64,000 bases of DNA from Adiantum capillus-veneris (taxonomy: Eukaryota; Streptophyta; Polypodiopsida; Polypodiales; Pteridaceae): the NCBI GenBank assembly GCA_014529385.2, contig CM043963.1, positions 71,440,412 through 71,504,411 of the forward strand, in the 5' to 3' direction. The translations under genes and the position numbers were made by a program. The notes under the pieces are model-generated. The model saw only the letters and a list, made by a program, of their open reading frames with translations, had not been told where the DNA came from and searched no databases. Position 1 is the first letter of the stretch; the number at the start of each line of letters is the position of its first letter. Of this stretch, positions 33,541 through 45,152 are shown piece after piece.

Positions 33541-35069
33541 GAAAACAAAATATTCTTTCAGCAATTGTTTTGTTTAAGTGATTTCTCAAACATGATTACC
33601 CAACTTTTAATATCAAACAAAGATAGTTTATCAAACCGTAACCATTATTCAAACAATCCTTTCACTACTCTATGAAATCATATGCTTGTTTCTTGTGATA
33701 TAATCACGCTTCTTGGACAGTTTAGGGAAATTCTTAGCCTTGACTTACCGATCATCATGTATAACGATGCAGAATTATAAATTCATCTTATCGGATTAGC
33801 AACATGTTCAACTACCTCCATGGTTGAGGTTGGACGACTTCGACTTCTTCCGTAACCAATACCTCCGCTTGAGCAACGTTTGGAGTAGTTGATGCCTTCC
33901 TTTGCACCTTTCTTGGAGGTGGAGCGGCATGAGCGTCCTTCGAGCTTCGAGTCACTCGCTTCGAGGCCATCGTATTACAAAAGAGAAGGGAGAAAGTGAG
34001 AAAGAGAACTCAAGAATTTGAGGGACAACACGATGATGGTAGAGAAAGAGTTGATGATGGAGATGGCTTGAGAGCGAGAGCTTGAGGGAGAGAGGTTGAA
34101 GGAGAAAAGGTAACTCCAACGTCAAGGCAAGAGAGATTCCGCTTCTGAGAGTGTATGTTTTCAAAGTGAAGGGAGAGGCGTCTTTATATAGGCTCTCAAG
34201 GCCAAAATCACAAGCTAAGAATAGAGAAAAGCAAAGAGAGGTAAGTTCATGCACGTTCGCGGTTTTTTTTTTGCGAACACGGATTTTGATGCACAATTTA
34301 AAGTCTCTAAGTTTAGAAGAAGCTTGGCTTCCAAGCTCTGATTTGACTCCTCCTCTCTCTTTTCTAAAAATACTCTTTCTTTCCTAAAAGTGTTCCTCCT
34401 ACTCCTCTCCTAAAATTACTCTCTCTTTCCTAAAATTTCTCATTCTTTCTCAAGGGTCAACTCTTATCTTTAGATACACTCTTGAAGCTTAGGTTTTCCA
34501 TATCAACCTATTGTTTTCAAGTGAATAAGGGTCATAATTAATAGTCCTAGTGTTCGATTAATACGAACCTTAAATATTTGCAAAGTAAATAAAATACTTT
34601 TATTGAAAAATGTTGGGTACATTACACACTAGGAGCACATCTTGTGGTGTGTGTGTGTGTGCGGGTGTGTAGCAAGACCTCAAGCCCTCTTCCACCATTC
34701 ATCTTTCAAGTATGTCAATAACAGTTCAAAGGCTCTTGATCTAGAAAGGAGAGCCACATTAAGGATAATGAAAAGCTTTGATTCGGTGAGTATTTTTCCT
34801 CTAAACTTTTCTGAGTGACTACAGAAGACATTTTTAAAATTCTCATTCAAAGCTCAACAAAAAACAACTTCTGAATGGACATCACTTGAGCCACAGAAAA
34901 AAAAGCCAAAATTTGAAGTGGATCTTTAGCTGGGCTGTAAAGATGCTCTATGACAATGATTTCCTAGTAATAGCCGCACTCAATTTGTGTACTATTGAAC
35001 TGTGCTTCTCCCGGGACACAAACCCAAGACTCAAGAGGTGCGAGGGCCTTTTCAGTAGGCACTCTGTTC

Positions 35070-35071
<2 letters not shown>

Positions 35072-35142
<71 letters not shown>
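35072..35142. repeat. (CA)n(GA)n compound microsatellite
   Basis: About 20 CA units followed by 14-15 GA units, roughly 400 bp upstream of the first assigned exon. Confidence 0.95.
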
Positions 35143-35144
<2 letters not shown>

Positions 35145-35549
35145 CTCTCTTGAGTTTTCGCTTTGTTGCAGGCTCAAGAAGTTGCATCCGAGTGCGTGTG
35201 CAAAGAGAGGCAGAAGCAAGCCGCCCACTGCCCTACGAGAAGTTGGCAGAGACAGTTCGAGAGAGAGATAGGGACACTTCGAGAGACAGCCTACGTCGCC
35301 TTGCACCCGGCTGAAACCCTTGAGGCACGTGGCTCCTCTCACTTGTTTCCCTCGTTGCTACCTCTTTCAACTTTCAAGCATCATCGGCAGATTCTGCCCT
35401 TTGACGACTTTTGTAGAATCGTCCGGACATAGTCGTTCATGATTGATTGAACTTAGTGGCGCTTTTACCCTAAAAGTGGCAAACAACAAATGAGAATAAC
35501 CCATTTTAGGTTTGCATCCGTGAAGGACTAGAACTCTCGACGGGGCCTT

Positions 35550-37625
35550 TTGTATGCTCGTCACTGTCAGTCTCTCACACGGACGGGAGAAGCTGGAGCA
35601 GAAGCGGGAGAGGAGGCAAGTCCAGCGAGCTATCAAATAGACAGCATGAGAGGCAACATTCGGAGCTTGAGGAGACTGTTTCCTCCAGCTTGCAAAGCTC
35701 CCACAATACGCGCCGACTTGGATATAGATCCTTCTGCAGCTGTTTCAAGGCGTTTAAGCTTGGGGTATCGCTTGACTGCCCTTCGTGACACTCATCATGA
35801 GGCCAGGCCAAACGCAGCATCAGGTTTTGATGTTGGACCGTGGTATGATGCTACTTCTTTGGTGTCTGTTTCAAAGGGCTCAAGCGAGTCTGAGGAGCTT
35901 CTGGACGCACACAGGGAGATTTTGCAGGACATGACTACGGTTGCCAATGTAAAGCAAAGGTACTATACAACTTCTTCAGCTTCTGCAAAGGTATATGTGA
36001 TGGTAGTCCCGGTGTCATTTGTGACTCATGAAGAAAACCTGCCCTGAGAAAAACCCGTAGTGTTTTCTTTGAAAAATTGGTTCTATTCTGTGGCGTTTGT
36101 TCTTGCTATTTGTTGCGATGATGAAGGATGGTTTACTTGTGGGATTGATGAACCACAACAATGGTGCTTTGGAGCATTTTGTGAATACTTGAGGGGCCCT
36201 TGGACCTCATGGAGGGCTGGGGTGTCAGATAATTTTCCCTAGGTCTCTTGGGATTGTTTCTACGATGTCAAAAATTCATTTCTTCTCTCCTATCAGTCAG
36301 CCTGTATCGTGGCTACTGACCTTTGCGATAGAGCCATGCGATTGTAAGAGCCCTGCATAGAAGGATCACATCAGGGTTATCTTGCGTGGAGGGACTTACT
36401 CGAACAGGAAAAATCATGAAGCACAAGCCCTAAAAATTAGACTAACTTTTTTGTGATCTCAACTTCATAGCTAATGATATCTCAAAGCTAATAAAGATAT
36501 ATGCTACAGACTCTTGTGAGCCTTGGTTTACCTTTTAATGCCCGATGAGCATCCAAAGGGTAGTTTCTTAACAAGGTTTTGGTTGCATGTCACTTCATAT
36601 TGTTGCAACTGTAGTGCCTGTGTGCGTGTGCACATGTGCATTGGATAAGTATTATAAATTATAAGATTATGCAGCAGCTTTTATTTTTATGCCTAACAGA
36701 ATCGACCAAGCGGAAATGCCGGAGAAGGTGTGCCCATGTGGAGCAGGAGTTTGCAAGGTCTGGACAGCAACCACTGCTAGGAATGCAGGTCGCAAGTTTT
36801 ACAAATGCCCATCGAAAAAGGTATTTTCTTGTAACTTCTAACTGAAAAATTACTTTTTTTGTGATTTTTTCTCCTATGCATTTTAAATGCCCATCTCACA
36901 AGTGCAAGGCTCAGTACAAGCTTCTGGTGGGAGACAGGAGGAAGGACACTGTGGATTCTTTGAGTGGTGTGATGTCAGCTCAAGCACGAGCTTAACGGCA
37001 TTGAGAGAAGATGGTGATAGCGACACCAGCTCGAAAATCTTATGTCCTTGTGGCGCAGGTGCATGCGTCAAACTAACAGCTAAGACTGAGAAGAACATGG
37101 GCCGCCAGTTCTACAGGTGCCCTCTCAGTCTATGTAAGGTGAGAACTGAAGAGCCATTACCACAGTTAATGGATTTCGGATCTAGGCTTATTGAGCTTAA
37201 TCTCCTTATAATTTGTATGTAATTATCCTCTGCAGGGTAAGGGATGTTCATTTTTCAAATGGTGTGATGAGATGCCCTCTCCTTCAAATGCGACTATTAT
37301 CAAAGAATGCCACAAGTGTGGAATGGATGATCATTGGGCAAAAGATTGCTTCCTTGATGACCAAATCTTTGAGCATGCAACACCTGCTGGCCAGAGAGGA
37401 CTAGTTGTGGGGTCATGTCATGAGTGCGGGCTGGTTGGGCATTGGGCCAAAGATTGCCCAAGTCAACAAACAAGTCATGGCAGAAAAGTAGCATCAAGCC
37501 CTGGTTGTTGTTTCACGTGTGGCAATCCAGGTCATTGGGCAAGAGATTGTCCCACTAGTGCACCAAGTACTTCTGGAGGAGGTTTTTCTTCTAAGAGGGC
37601 AGGAGCTTGTTCTTGCTGCTTTTAG
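35550..37625 (+). CDS. GRF-type plus CCHC-type zinc-finger protein, four exons
   Basis: Exons 35550-35959, 36700-36820, 36938-37138 and 37236-37625 join in frame across GT-AG introns (donors gtacta, gtattt, gtgaga; acceptors aacag, gacag, tgcag) to give about 373 aa. Exon 1 product is unrecognised. Residues about 148-189 form a GRF finger (CPCGAGVCKVW, GRKFYKCP, CGFFEWCD) and about 213-255 a second (CPCGAGACVKL, GRQFYRCP, CSFFKWCD); each is split by an intron at the same place, a mark of an ancient internal duplication. Three CCHC knuckles follow: CHKCGMDDHWAKDC, CHECGLVGHWAKDC, CFTCGNPGHWARDC. GRF and CCHC fingers bind single-stranded nucleic acid; GRF plus CCHC proteins and topoisomerase III-alpha tails in plants have this layout, but no topoisomerase domain is here. 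An alternative start is Met at 35646, and an earlier exon is possible. It is the only host gene with intact structure in the window. Confidence 0.8.
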
Positions 37626-38347
37626 CGTTGTGAAGGTCGAAGATCAGTTGGTCAGTGAGTGCTTGTTGTCGGATCAAAACCATGGAAGCATGTATTTGAT
37701 GGTGTCTTATGGAATTATTTCAGTATGTTTCTTCTTTGGAGTCAAATCAAATGTTTCTAATGTGGTGAGAGTTATTTGTGATCCAAGTTTACCAGATAAA
37801 TTTGGACTCATTTGGGCAGGAATCATACTGAGTTTTGTAGTTCACCAGCTTGTTTTGAACTTTTAATTACGTTTTGGAAGACAAATGTCGACATATGCGA
37901 CTGGTTTCAGTACTTGTCATTTGTGCAAAATTAGGGCTTGGTTGCTTGTATTTATGTTGCCGATGGGCAATATCATACGTATGTCCCATTGAGGTGGGGT
38001 TTGCAATTGCTTTCCTGTCTCACCTGGCCAATTATTTTGCTTTAACTCCATTTTTGGTGGTTGACCAAAGTTTAAACTACAGCAAGCTGCCTCATGTCAC
38101 TCTTTATGTAATGGATTCTGAAAATTACAACTTTATATATAAATAAGTAGAACTTGAAGATCAATAGATGAGAGAGAGACATCTACGTAGATGTAGATTT
38201 TGTATTAATGTCCTCGGGGAGTTAAAAATGACCCTTGGGACTAATTTTGTCGATACTAGTTTCCTCTTGATAGAGGGAGCATTGTGTCAGATGGATACGA
38301 ACAGGCATAGGTGATCACTGTGGTGGTTTGACTCAAATCATCACGGT

Positions 38348-38389
<42 letters not shown>

Positions 38390-39302
38390 GGGGGGGGGGG
38401 GATATTCTAATAATGAATTGTATTCTAATAATGGAGATAATAACCTTACTGTTATGGATTTTGAAAACTAAGCAAGATCATTTTAAAGGGCTCTGCAGCT
38501 GTGAGTCAATTTCAAGTTTTTTTTTTTTTTTTTGGTCAACCAAAGCAAGGCACAGTGGCATTGACTAGCGGCAACCGAAGAACTCTGCATGCTTGCTATT
38601 CTTCACGAATGCCAACTGATTCAACCAACGTCTCAGCTACTTATGAGCAACAGTTTGATTGAGTAATACTTGGCACATAGGCTTGGTTGCATCGATGGCA
38701 TCCAACAAGTTGTGCGAGCAAAGCACCCATTTACAAAATCAAACACTTTGCTTCCTATGATTCTACATTGAGATTTTTGTAGAGCACATTATGACTATTC
38801 TTTACCTTTTTCTTTTGTACCATTCTAGAGATAGCTTAGGAGAGCTTGGACTTGGTATGGTCATTGGCTTGAGGCGAGAGTTTTTGAGTCATTATTGCAT
38901 CCATGATTATGAGGCACTTAGGCACCTATGAGCCATTTTTGACATGGCAACCATGAGTATGAGCCGTCTTTGACATGGCCCCTATGAGATGATCCATTTT
39001 GACATACGAGTTGCTCTTATACACTTTACTATAGTCTAAACCTCAAGGGAAGTTTTGTTGGGATGGGCTTTAGCTTATGACCCCCCTCCACGAGTAGATT
39101 ACCCCATGAGATGATTTCTTTATGATGTGTGTGAACTCTTTAAGCATAGACAACATGAGCATCATGTGAATATAATTATGAGCCATGATGGAAGCATGGA
39201 GAGTGTGTAAGAAAGAGGTGAGAGCCATGTATGTATGCCTATAAAATGAGGCCTTGTAATATCATTTAATGCGCGATCAAGAGTTTTATTAGAGTGAATC
39301 TA

Positions 39303-39350
<48 letters not shown>

Positions 39351-39441
39351 ATTGAAAAAACTGTTAAAACTTTGCGTTTTTGTTGCCGACTTGAAGGCAA
39401 TGTAGGACAAAACTCGCAAGGGTGAAAAATCCACACTCGCC
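37626..39441. other. Downstream region without a gene; G-run
   Basis: 37626 to about 38160 is probably the 3' untranslated region of the zinc-finger gene. Frames here (for example 37874-38146) have no domain. A (GA)n array runs into an unbroken run of 23 G at 38379-38401, a T-run lies at 38517-38534, and a (CT)n array at 39307-39348. No other gene is supported. Confidence 0.55.
38349..38401. repeat. (GA)n followed by a 23-G homopolymer
   Basis: About 15 GA units then G x 23. Length in the assembly may be unreliable. Confidence 0.9.
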
Positions 39442-40332
39442 ATGGAGAATGATACAAAATCTCCAAGGAATTCGGATGCTAATCCAACCACATTGTCTAC
39501 AACAATGGAAGCAATGATCATGGCTTACTTGATCTCATTACTAGAAACCGTCAACAATCAAGGTGAAGAGTTGCACGCACTTGCAATGGAAAATGGTACT
39601 TTAAGAGTTCTTGTTGTGGAGAATGAGCACCTCAAGAAGGTTCTTGAAATGTAAACAACACGCTTGGTGCATTTTGAGAATGAAATTCAAGAATGTAAGC
39701 ACTTTCTTGTGGACATGAATGTATTGAAAGAGCACTTGAGTAAAGTTGAGAGTGATCATGTATTGAAAGTGAAAACGATAGATACAATACGACATGATGT
39801 ATGTAAGATGAGAAATGGATCCAAATCATGGGCTGATATATGTAAAGATAATGTGGTTTCTACATCTCCTATCATGCAAGCCGTTGTCCAAGCAAAGAAT
39901 GTAGAGAATGTGGACACTCAAGAATTGCAAGAACAGCAAAAATGCTCAAAAAACATCGTCATCCGTGGAATCAAGGAGGAAAGCATGGAAACACTCCAAT
40001 CTCTTACGGTTGCTATTGAAGAGTTTTTTGCTACACACTTTGGCATGTCTGGAATCATGGCTTATAGTGCACATCGAGTTGGAAAACAAAGAGTCCCTCG
40101 CTGGGAAGAAAAACCTATTGTATGTACCATAGTTGATGAGATAAAGAGAAAGATCATCCTCGACAATAGTTGGATCTACCTCAAAGGACCGGGTTGTAAT
40201 GTATATGAGGATTGCACTCTTATGCAACAAAATGTATGTCGCAAAGCATATGAGGAAAGAACCAAGAAGGTCAAGGTGTCATCTCAAGAAGAAAAGTCAC
40301 TTGAGGAGGATGCAAGTCCACCCAACAAATAG
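39442..40332 (+). pseudogene. LINE ORF1 (RNA-binding/chaperone), one in-frame stop
   Basis: 297 codons in one frame with a single TAA at 39652. The N-terminal half is coiled-coil-like (EELHALAMENGTLRVLVVEN, ECKHFLVDMNVLKEHLSKVE). The second half is an L1-type RRM domain: KNIVIRGIKEESMETLQSL (near residue 171), AHRVGKQR, KPIVCTIVDEIKRKIILDNS, LKGPGCNVYEDCT, then a basic tail. In L1-type elements this protein coats the RNA and aids target-primed reverse transcription. ORF2 starts six bases after the stop, so the two ORFs are tightly spaced. Confidence 0.8.
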
Positions 40333-40338
40333 GGACAC

Positions 40339-40590
40339 ATGCTCTATGAGACCAACTCATGCTTGCGAATAAGCTTTTGGAATTGTAACGGCTATCCATG
40401 GAATGCGGGAATTGGCATTGATGAGCTTACCAATGACTCCGATGTGATACTTCTTGTCGAAACATGGGAGCATGATGCACAACGAATTCTTGGATTTGAC
40501 AAATAGATGTGCATTCTTTGATGTGGACCAAAAATGCAAAGCAACATAGAGGCCAAGGAGGCGTAGCATGTATGATAAAAAATGGTTTGA
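40339..40590 (+). pseudogene. LINE ORF2 start: endonuclease N-terminus
   Basis: ATG 40339 gives CLRISFWNCNGYPWNAGIG and ELTNDSDVILLVETWEHDAQ, the N-terminus of the apurinic-like (APE) endonuclease: N in WNCNG and E in LLVETW are active-site positions. A stop after FDK and a frame change come before RGQGGVACMIKNG, where element F is inserted. Confidence 0.8.
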
Positions 40591-40794
40591 TGTTGAGGTG
40601 GTAAAGCCCAATGTGCCGCGCCTAAGTATCGGGCGGTCGGAGACTACCGGGAACTAACACTGACCATTCATTCTACATAAAAGAATAAGGACTCATAACC
40701 CTTACACTATTGTGTTTGGAGTCCACCCAAACCCGTGTCTCCTCTCTTCTCCATTGCTGCATACACACAGACACGCTCTTGCACGCGCTCTTCA
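40591..40794 (+). repeat. 5' LTR of element F
   Basis: 204 bp, tgttgaggtggtaaag ... cgcgctcttca. Differs from the 3' LTR at roughly a dozen positions by eye. Just inside, 40797-40809 (ttgtatcagaggt) is a one-mismatch match to the tRNA-Met PBS. Confidence 0.9.
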
Positions 40795-41846
40795 ACTTGT
40801 ATCAGAGGTCAGGGATTGGGAGTATCATTGGAGCTCAGTGGGGAGGCATGCGGAGAAGCAACAAAAACTACAACACGTTTTTGCAGATCTATTTTGGCTT
40901 ACCAAAACGTCTTCATTTAAGACGATTCCCTTTACTGCTGACTGGTTTTTCGTCCTCGTTAACTTTGCAGAAGAAAGTTTTCTCAAAATCTTCACCAATT
41001 TTGAGATACGTCACTCAGACTGCCTTTAGGTCATGAAGTAGAAGCTGCAGATTTTTACAGATTTGTTTTGATTTGTAAAAACAACTTATTTCAAGTCCAT
41101 TCCAAAATTTCCCAATCGTTTTTGTGTGGTCTACAACTTTGCAGAAGGAAGTTTCTACAAATTTTGCACAGTTTGAGAGATATTCAATTCAAACAGCAGG
41201 GTGGTCTACCCTCATCGGTTCTTCTGCATACAGGTTTTCGTTGCAGACTCTTTCTGCAATGTCTGTCACATGCATATTTGATGTAAGGTCTTGAGGGTCT
41301 GTTATATCAGACAAACCGCCGCAACGGTTACAGAAAAGGGTTTTTGTGGTTGATGTAAGATATTATGCGGTTTATGTATTGTGATGAAAATATGCAAAGC
41401 CTATTGTTGAGGGTCGTGGTAAGGATTTATTGAGCTAGGGGATTCTCAAATGTGGAGATACTTTCGGTGATACAGGTTTTGGAGCGAGCCCCCGATATCC
41501 CCATAGTTTCGGCATCAACCTAGGATATATGTTTATGCGATTAGTACAGTATTGGTGTGCATTTGCTGACCCGCCATTGTTGGCATTGCTGTCATCTTTA
41601 TGTGTATGCCTTTGACAATGTTCAGTTGGTTAGAGACACTCTTCTAGAGTTGGAGACATTGACAGTGACAGTTCTTTGAGATTTTATCTTGCCGGTTTAG
41701 CCACTTTGATCAACATTTCAGTCATTGTACACATTTGTTTTGGGTTTAGAAGTCAGTTTTGCAGGGAAGACTCTGCCGAAAATTTTCAGGTTTTCTATCA
41801 TCTTCTTTAGTGGAGTGGATCCATCACTTTTGTTCCTTGTCGAGTG

Positions 41847-42062
41847 ATGGCTTCATCATCGGAAAACTCTTTGTTCAACATTGAGAAGTTAGATGGCACT
41901 AACTTCCCATTTTGAAAGGAACAAATTTACAATGTCTTAGTACAAAAGAAGTAGATCCGACAGATAAAGATGAAAGGGATAAAGCCTGAGGATATGGATG
42001 AGCATGATTGGCACGAGCTGGATGAGCTTGCCAGGTCCACCATCATGCTCACTTTGTCAAAT
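41847..42062 (+). pseudogene. Copia gag N-terminus, element F
   Basis: ATG 41847 reads MASSSENSLFNIEKLDGTNF, then a stop where Trp is expected, a second stop, and DEHDWHELDELARSTIMLTL. It ends at the PLE junction (tcaaat|aatttttgc) and resumes at 58202. Confidence 0.85.
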
Positions 42063-42152
42063 AATTTTTGCTTATAAAGATTTCAAACGGAGATTGATTT
42101 ACCTATCTAGAGCCATGGAATTGGGTTCTTTTTCTTATAAATTATTTGAAAG
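42063..42152 (+). mobile_element. PLE copy 1, left fragment
   Basis: About 90 bp match the end of the GIY-YIG ORF of copy 3 (55182-55271; cttataaagatttcaaacgg, ttataaattatttgaaaggta). This is the 5'-truncated start of the array. The match stops where gypsy G sequence begins; about 170 bp of PLE sequence are missing before copy 1 resumes at 47124. Confidence 0.85.
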
Positions 42153-43705
42153 GTAGTCTTTTTCTGGTCCTCCTCTGCAATGCGTATTTGAAAGTAGCCA
42201 GAGTAGCCATCACACACTGTGTATCTCTCATGGCCTGCTACTTCATTTAGAATCTCATCTTGAAATGGGAGAGGGAAGTGGTCCCTCTTTGTTGTAGCAT
42301 TTAGTGGCTTGTAATCCACGCACACTCGCCATTTACCATTCTTCTTTGGCCTCACCACTACTGGGGAGACCCATTCTGAATCTTCTACTGGGTATATGAA
42401 TCCTGCTTCCAAGAGTCTCTTCACCTCAGACAACAGTGCATTTTGTTGCACAACTCCTAATCTTCTTAGTTTTTGTACTACTGGCTTGCTCCCTTCTTTT
42501 AGATGGATATGATGCTTCACTGCAGTGACACCTGTAATGTGAGTGTAATCAGAAATAAACAATGATGCATGCTTCTTGAGAACATTTACATAACCCTCCT
42601 TTTCTTCTTCCTTTATATCCTTGGATAACATCTCCTCTAGGCTGGCATCCCACACATTCTCCATTTGGATCCTTGGGTTGTCTTCTGATGAGGTAGTTTC
42701 CTTTATGGTGACGCCCATGACTTCGAGAGTGCTATCACTCTCTTCACTTGAACTCTCTTCCTCGTCCATGGATGAGGAGCATCCACTTGAGGTCCACTCA
42801 TCAGCTGACGTCTCTAGTTCAAGGTTCTCTTGTCGCCCATTCTTTAGGTTATAAACCACCTTCTGACTATGGCCACCCATGCCAGGCCTCAACTCCAAGT
42901 CTCCTGTTGCCCAGTCTTGCCTAGCTCCTATACCCATGAGCCAAGGTCGTCCTAAAATAAGGGGGTATCCTTCTCCCTTTACTGGCATCACATAAGCATC
43001 AACTTCTGTAGTGATTCCAAAAACAGAAACTCTCAAAGCTTTCACTACACCCACACAAGTGACAGAGACATTATTAGCCATTTTTGCCCTAAAGTTTGAT
43101 GATTCCATCACCTCTAAACCCAATTGATGCATTAGCTTTTCTGTCATGACACAAACCTCTGCTCCACTATCAATGTAAGTTTTTGGAATCCGTTGTCCCT
43201 TGATTTGAGCCTCCACCAAAGGCACTATATCCTTGAGACCATATGCTTTGATTACACTTACTAGCTTACTTCGCTTTGCCCTCGTGCTCACCATTTTTGA
43301 CCATTGTCGTCGAAGCTTTGGGGAGATATGAAGTAGTTGTGGCCAAGTAATCTTTGGTCCTTGAGAACTCACATCAGCTGTCAAGTCATAAGGTTGTGTC
43401 CGAGATCCCATAGGGAAATCAGAAATGTCAATTTGAGACCTAGTACGGGTCTTTCTCTTCTTGGCTTCATCTTTAGTTGCCCGAGATGTACTTGCTTCAT
43501 TGCTTGCATCCTTGCTTGTTTCTTTACCTACTTCTTCTTGGACACGCACACGTTTGATAGGCATTGTAGCCACTTCATCTATCTTCATCTTCCCTTTAGC
43601 TATTTCTTCCTGGTTGCTTCTGCCCTTGAGGACCTCCTCCATCCTTATGATGCTCACATTTGGTTGAGTAGCAGGGGCTTGAGCTTGACCACGAGGTGGC
43701 TGCAA
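42153..43705 (-). pseudogene. Gypsy protease and partial RT, element G
   Basis: Long open frame. A Lys/Arg-rich spacer (residues about 1-140), a retropepsin domain with TYIDSGAEVCVMTEKLM (D-S-G intact) and YPLILGRPWLMGIGARQDW, an acidic Ser-rich spacer, then RT: KEGSKPVVQKLRRLGVVQQN, SPVVVRPKKNGKWRVCVDYK, PLPFQDEILNEVAGHERYTV and DGYSGYFQIRIAEEDQKKTT. It stops before the F/YxDD box and reads into PLE sequence. Not functional as a polymerase; the protease looks intact. Confidence 0.85.
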
Positions 43706-43762
43706 AATTTGAGGTTGCAGTTGCTCTTGTGCTTGAGCTCTAGCACGGGGTGGACTTACTTG

Positions 43763-44626
43763 TTATCGAGGACCTCTGACAGGGTAGTCATATCTTCTGG
43801 GATGAGGGCAATTATACATGCCGTGGCCATTTTCCCCACAATTGTAACACAACATTTCCCTTGCTTGACGTCGCATTGGTGGCCGATTCCCACCATTTCC
43901 CTCAATAGGCCTTCTTGCACCCTGCACAAGATTTACTCTCAACCCCTCTAGCTGGTTTGTGAGATTGTTTATTTGTTGGAGCATATCTTCTTGTTGACCT
44001 CTATTGAGGTCTGGTGCATTAGGCACATTTGGAGGTATGTGAGAAGCTTCCATAGTTGTGATATTGCCTCCCAAAGCTAGCTGGCCAGCTTGGGCTTGAT
44101 AGAGAATCTTTCTATTCTTTTCCCTAGCAATTCTTAAGGCATCTTCAAAAGCATTTGGAAATTTGCTCTTTACCTTCTCCCTTAGCAAGAGGTACAAACC
44201 TGAGATAAATCGATCCTTTTGGAGGCAATTGGGAGCTCGCTCACCAGGGTTTAGTGAGTCTGACCATTGCCCCCAAAGTTTCAGAAAACCTTCCTCATAG
44301 GTTGCATAACCATGAGGGTCAACTTGATGAAGTGACAGAAGCCGTTGCCATAGTTCTTCTGCCGAATTGGCTCGTTGAAATCTTCGTAGGAAAGCCACCT
44401 TCAATCCCTCCCAATCAATTCTTTGGGTTGGATCTAGAGCTTGGAACCATACCCTAGCTTCTTCTTTGAGCACCAAAGGAAAAACTCTCAATTTCAATGC
44501 TTCGTCATCCCTCCCAGAGACAAGGAAAGCCATCTCCAAGTTATCCAAAAAATCCCCAGCATTTTCCCCACTACGCCCAAAAAAATTTGGGAAAGCCATC
44601 ATAAAAGTGGGTTGCCTTCCTCTCAA
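43763..44626 (-). CDS. Gypsy gag with CCHC knuckle, element G
   Basis: 287 codons. Retrotransposon gag domain: FGRSGENAGDFLDNLEMAF, KEEARVWFQALDPTQRIDWE, FLRRFQRANSAEELWQRLL, RFISGLYLLLREKVKSKFPN; then a helical spacer and the knuckle CYNCGENGHGMYNC. The TAA at its end is in the same frame as the protease-RT ORF that starts 57 bases later, so gag and pol are separated by one stop codon only. Whether this is a natural suppression site or a mutation cannot be told from one copy. Confidence 0.85.
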   Translation of the reverse strand: MRGRQPTFMMAFPNFFGRSGENAGDFLDNLEMAFLVSGRDDEALKLRVFPLVLKEEARVWFQALDPTQRIDWEGLKVAFLRRFQRANSAEELWQRLLSLHQVDPHGYATYEEGFLKLWGQWSDSLNPGERAPNCLQKDRFISGLYLLLREKVKSKFPNAFEDALRIAREKNRKILYQAQAGQLALGGNITTMEASHIPPNVPNAPDLNRGQQEDMLQQINNLTNQLEGLRVNLVQGARRPIEGNGGNRPPMRRQAREMLCYNCGENGHGMYNCPHPRRYDYPVRGPR

Positions 44627-45152
44627 TACAGCACAAAGATGAAAACGTCTAGGCCCAAATCATATCTTATTAAGGGTAGAATAAATGGATTGATAGATGC
44701 ATTAATCTCAGCTAGACGACGAGGGCCTAGTAAGTCCCTTATGATGTTTTGGAACCTAAGCTTTGTGCTAGCTATTATATGCACAGTTTGTCTAGCAAGA
44801 GGTTGGAAAGGTCCATATAAATCCCTATGATTCATGGAGTATGCTTAAAGCAAGATGAAGATGTGAACATCAAAAGATACATTATACTCCAAAATAGGAA
44901 ATATTATAGGGTCAGGGGACAACAATATCTCTCTCAACCTCTCAGCCCCAAAATAGAAGACCAATCTTTATTGAAAAAAAATCTTTCTATCAATGCGCAC
45001 ATTCACCCTAATATTCTGAACTGATTGAAAGTTGTAGAAAATGGGATTATTCATTGGTGCATTAAATACAAACTTCCATGAAGCACTTCATTGAAGTTGA
45101 GCTCTCTTGGATCCCACCATTTGAGAGATGCGAAGAATTTGCTCACCAGTGA

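Larger units (their letters stand above)
33110..35549. other. Spacer and possible upstream region of the GRF/CCHC gene
   Basis: Contains an irregular minisatellite (33361-33540) and a minus-strand 52-codon frame starting MASKRVTRSSKDAH (33971 down to 33814), which could be the first codons of a retroelement gag or a small exon. A (CA)n(GA)n array lies at about 35072-35142. GC content rises from about 35150 toward the gene. No further gene is supported. Confidence 0.5.

Noticed and set aside
35550-37625. DNA topoisomerase III-alpha gene
   Set aside because: Only the GRF and CCHC fingers match its C-terminal tail; no toprim or topoisomerase core is encoded in the upstream exon.
37874-38146. 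90-codon ORF downstream of the zinc-finger gene as a membrane protein
   Set aside because: Hydrophobic but without conserved motifs; position and composition fit 3' untranslated sequence.
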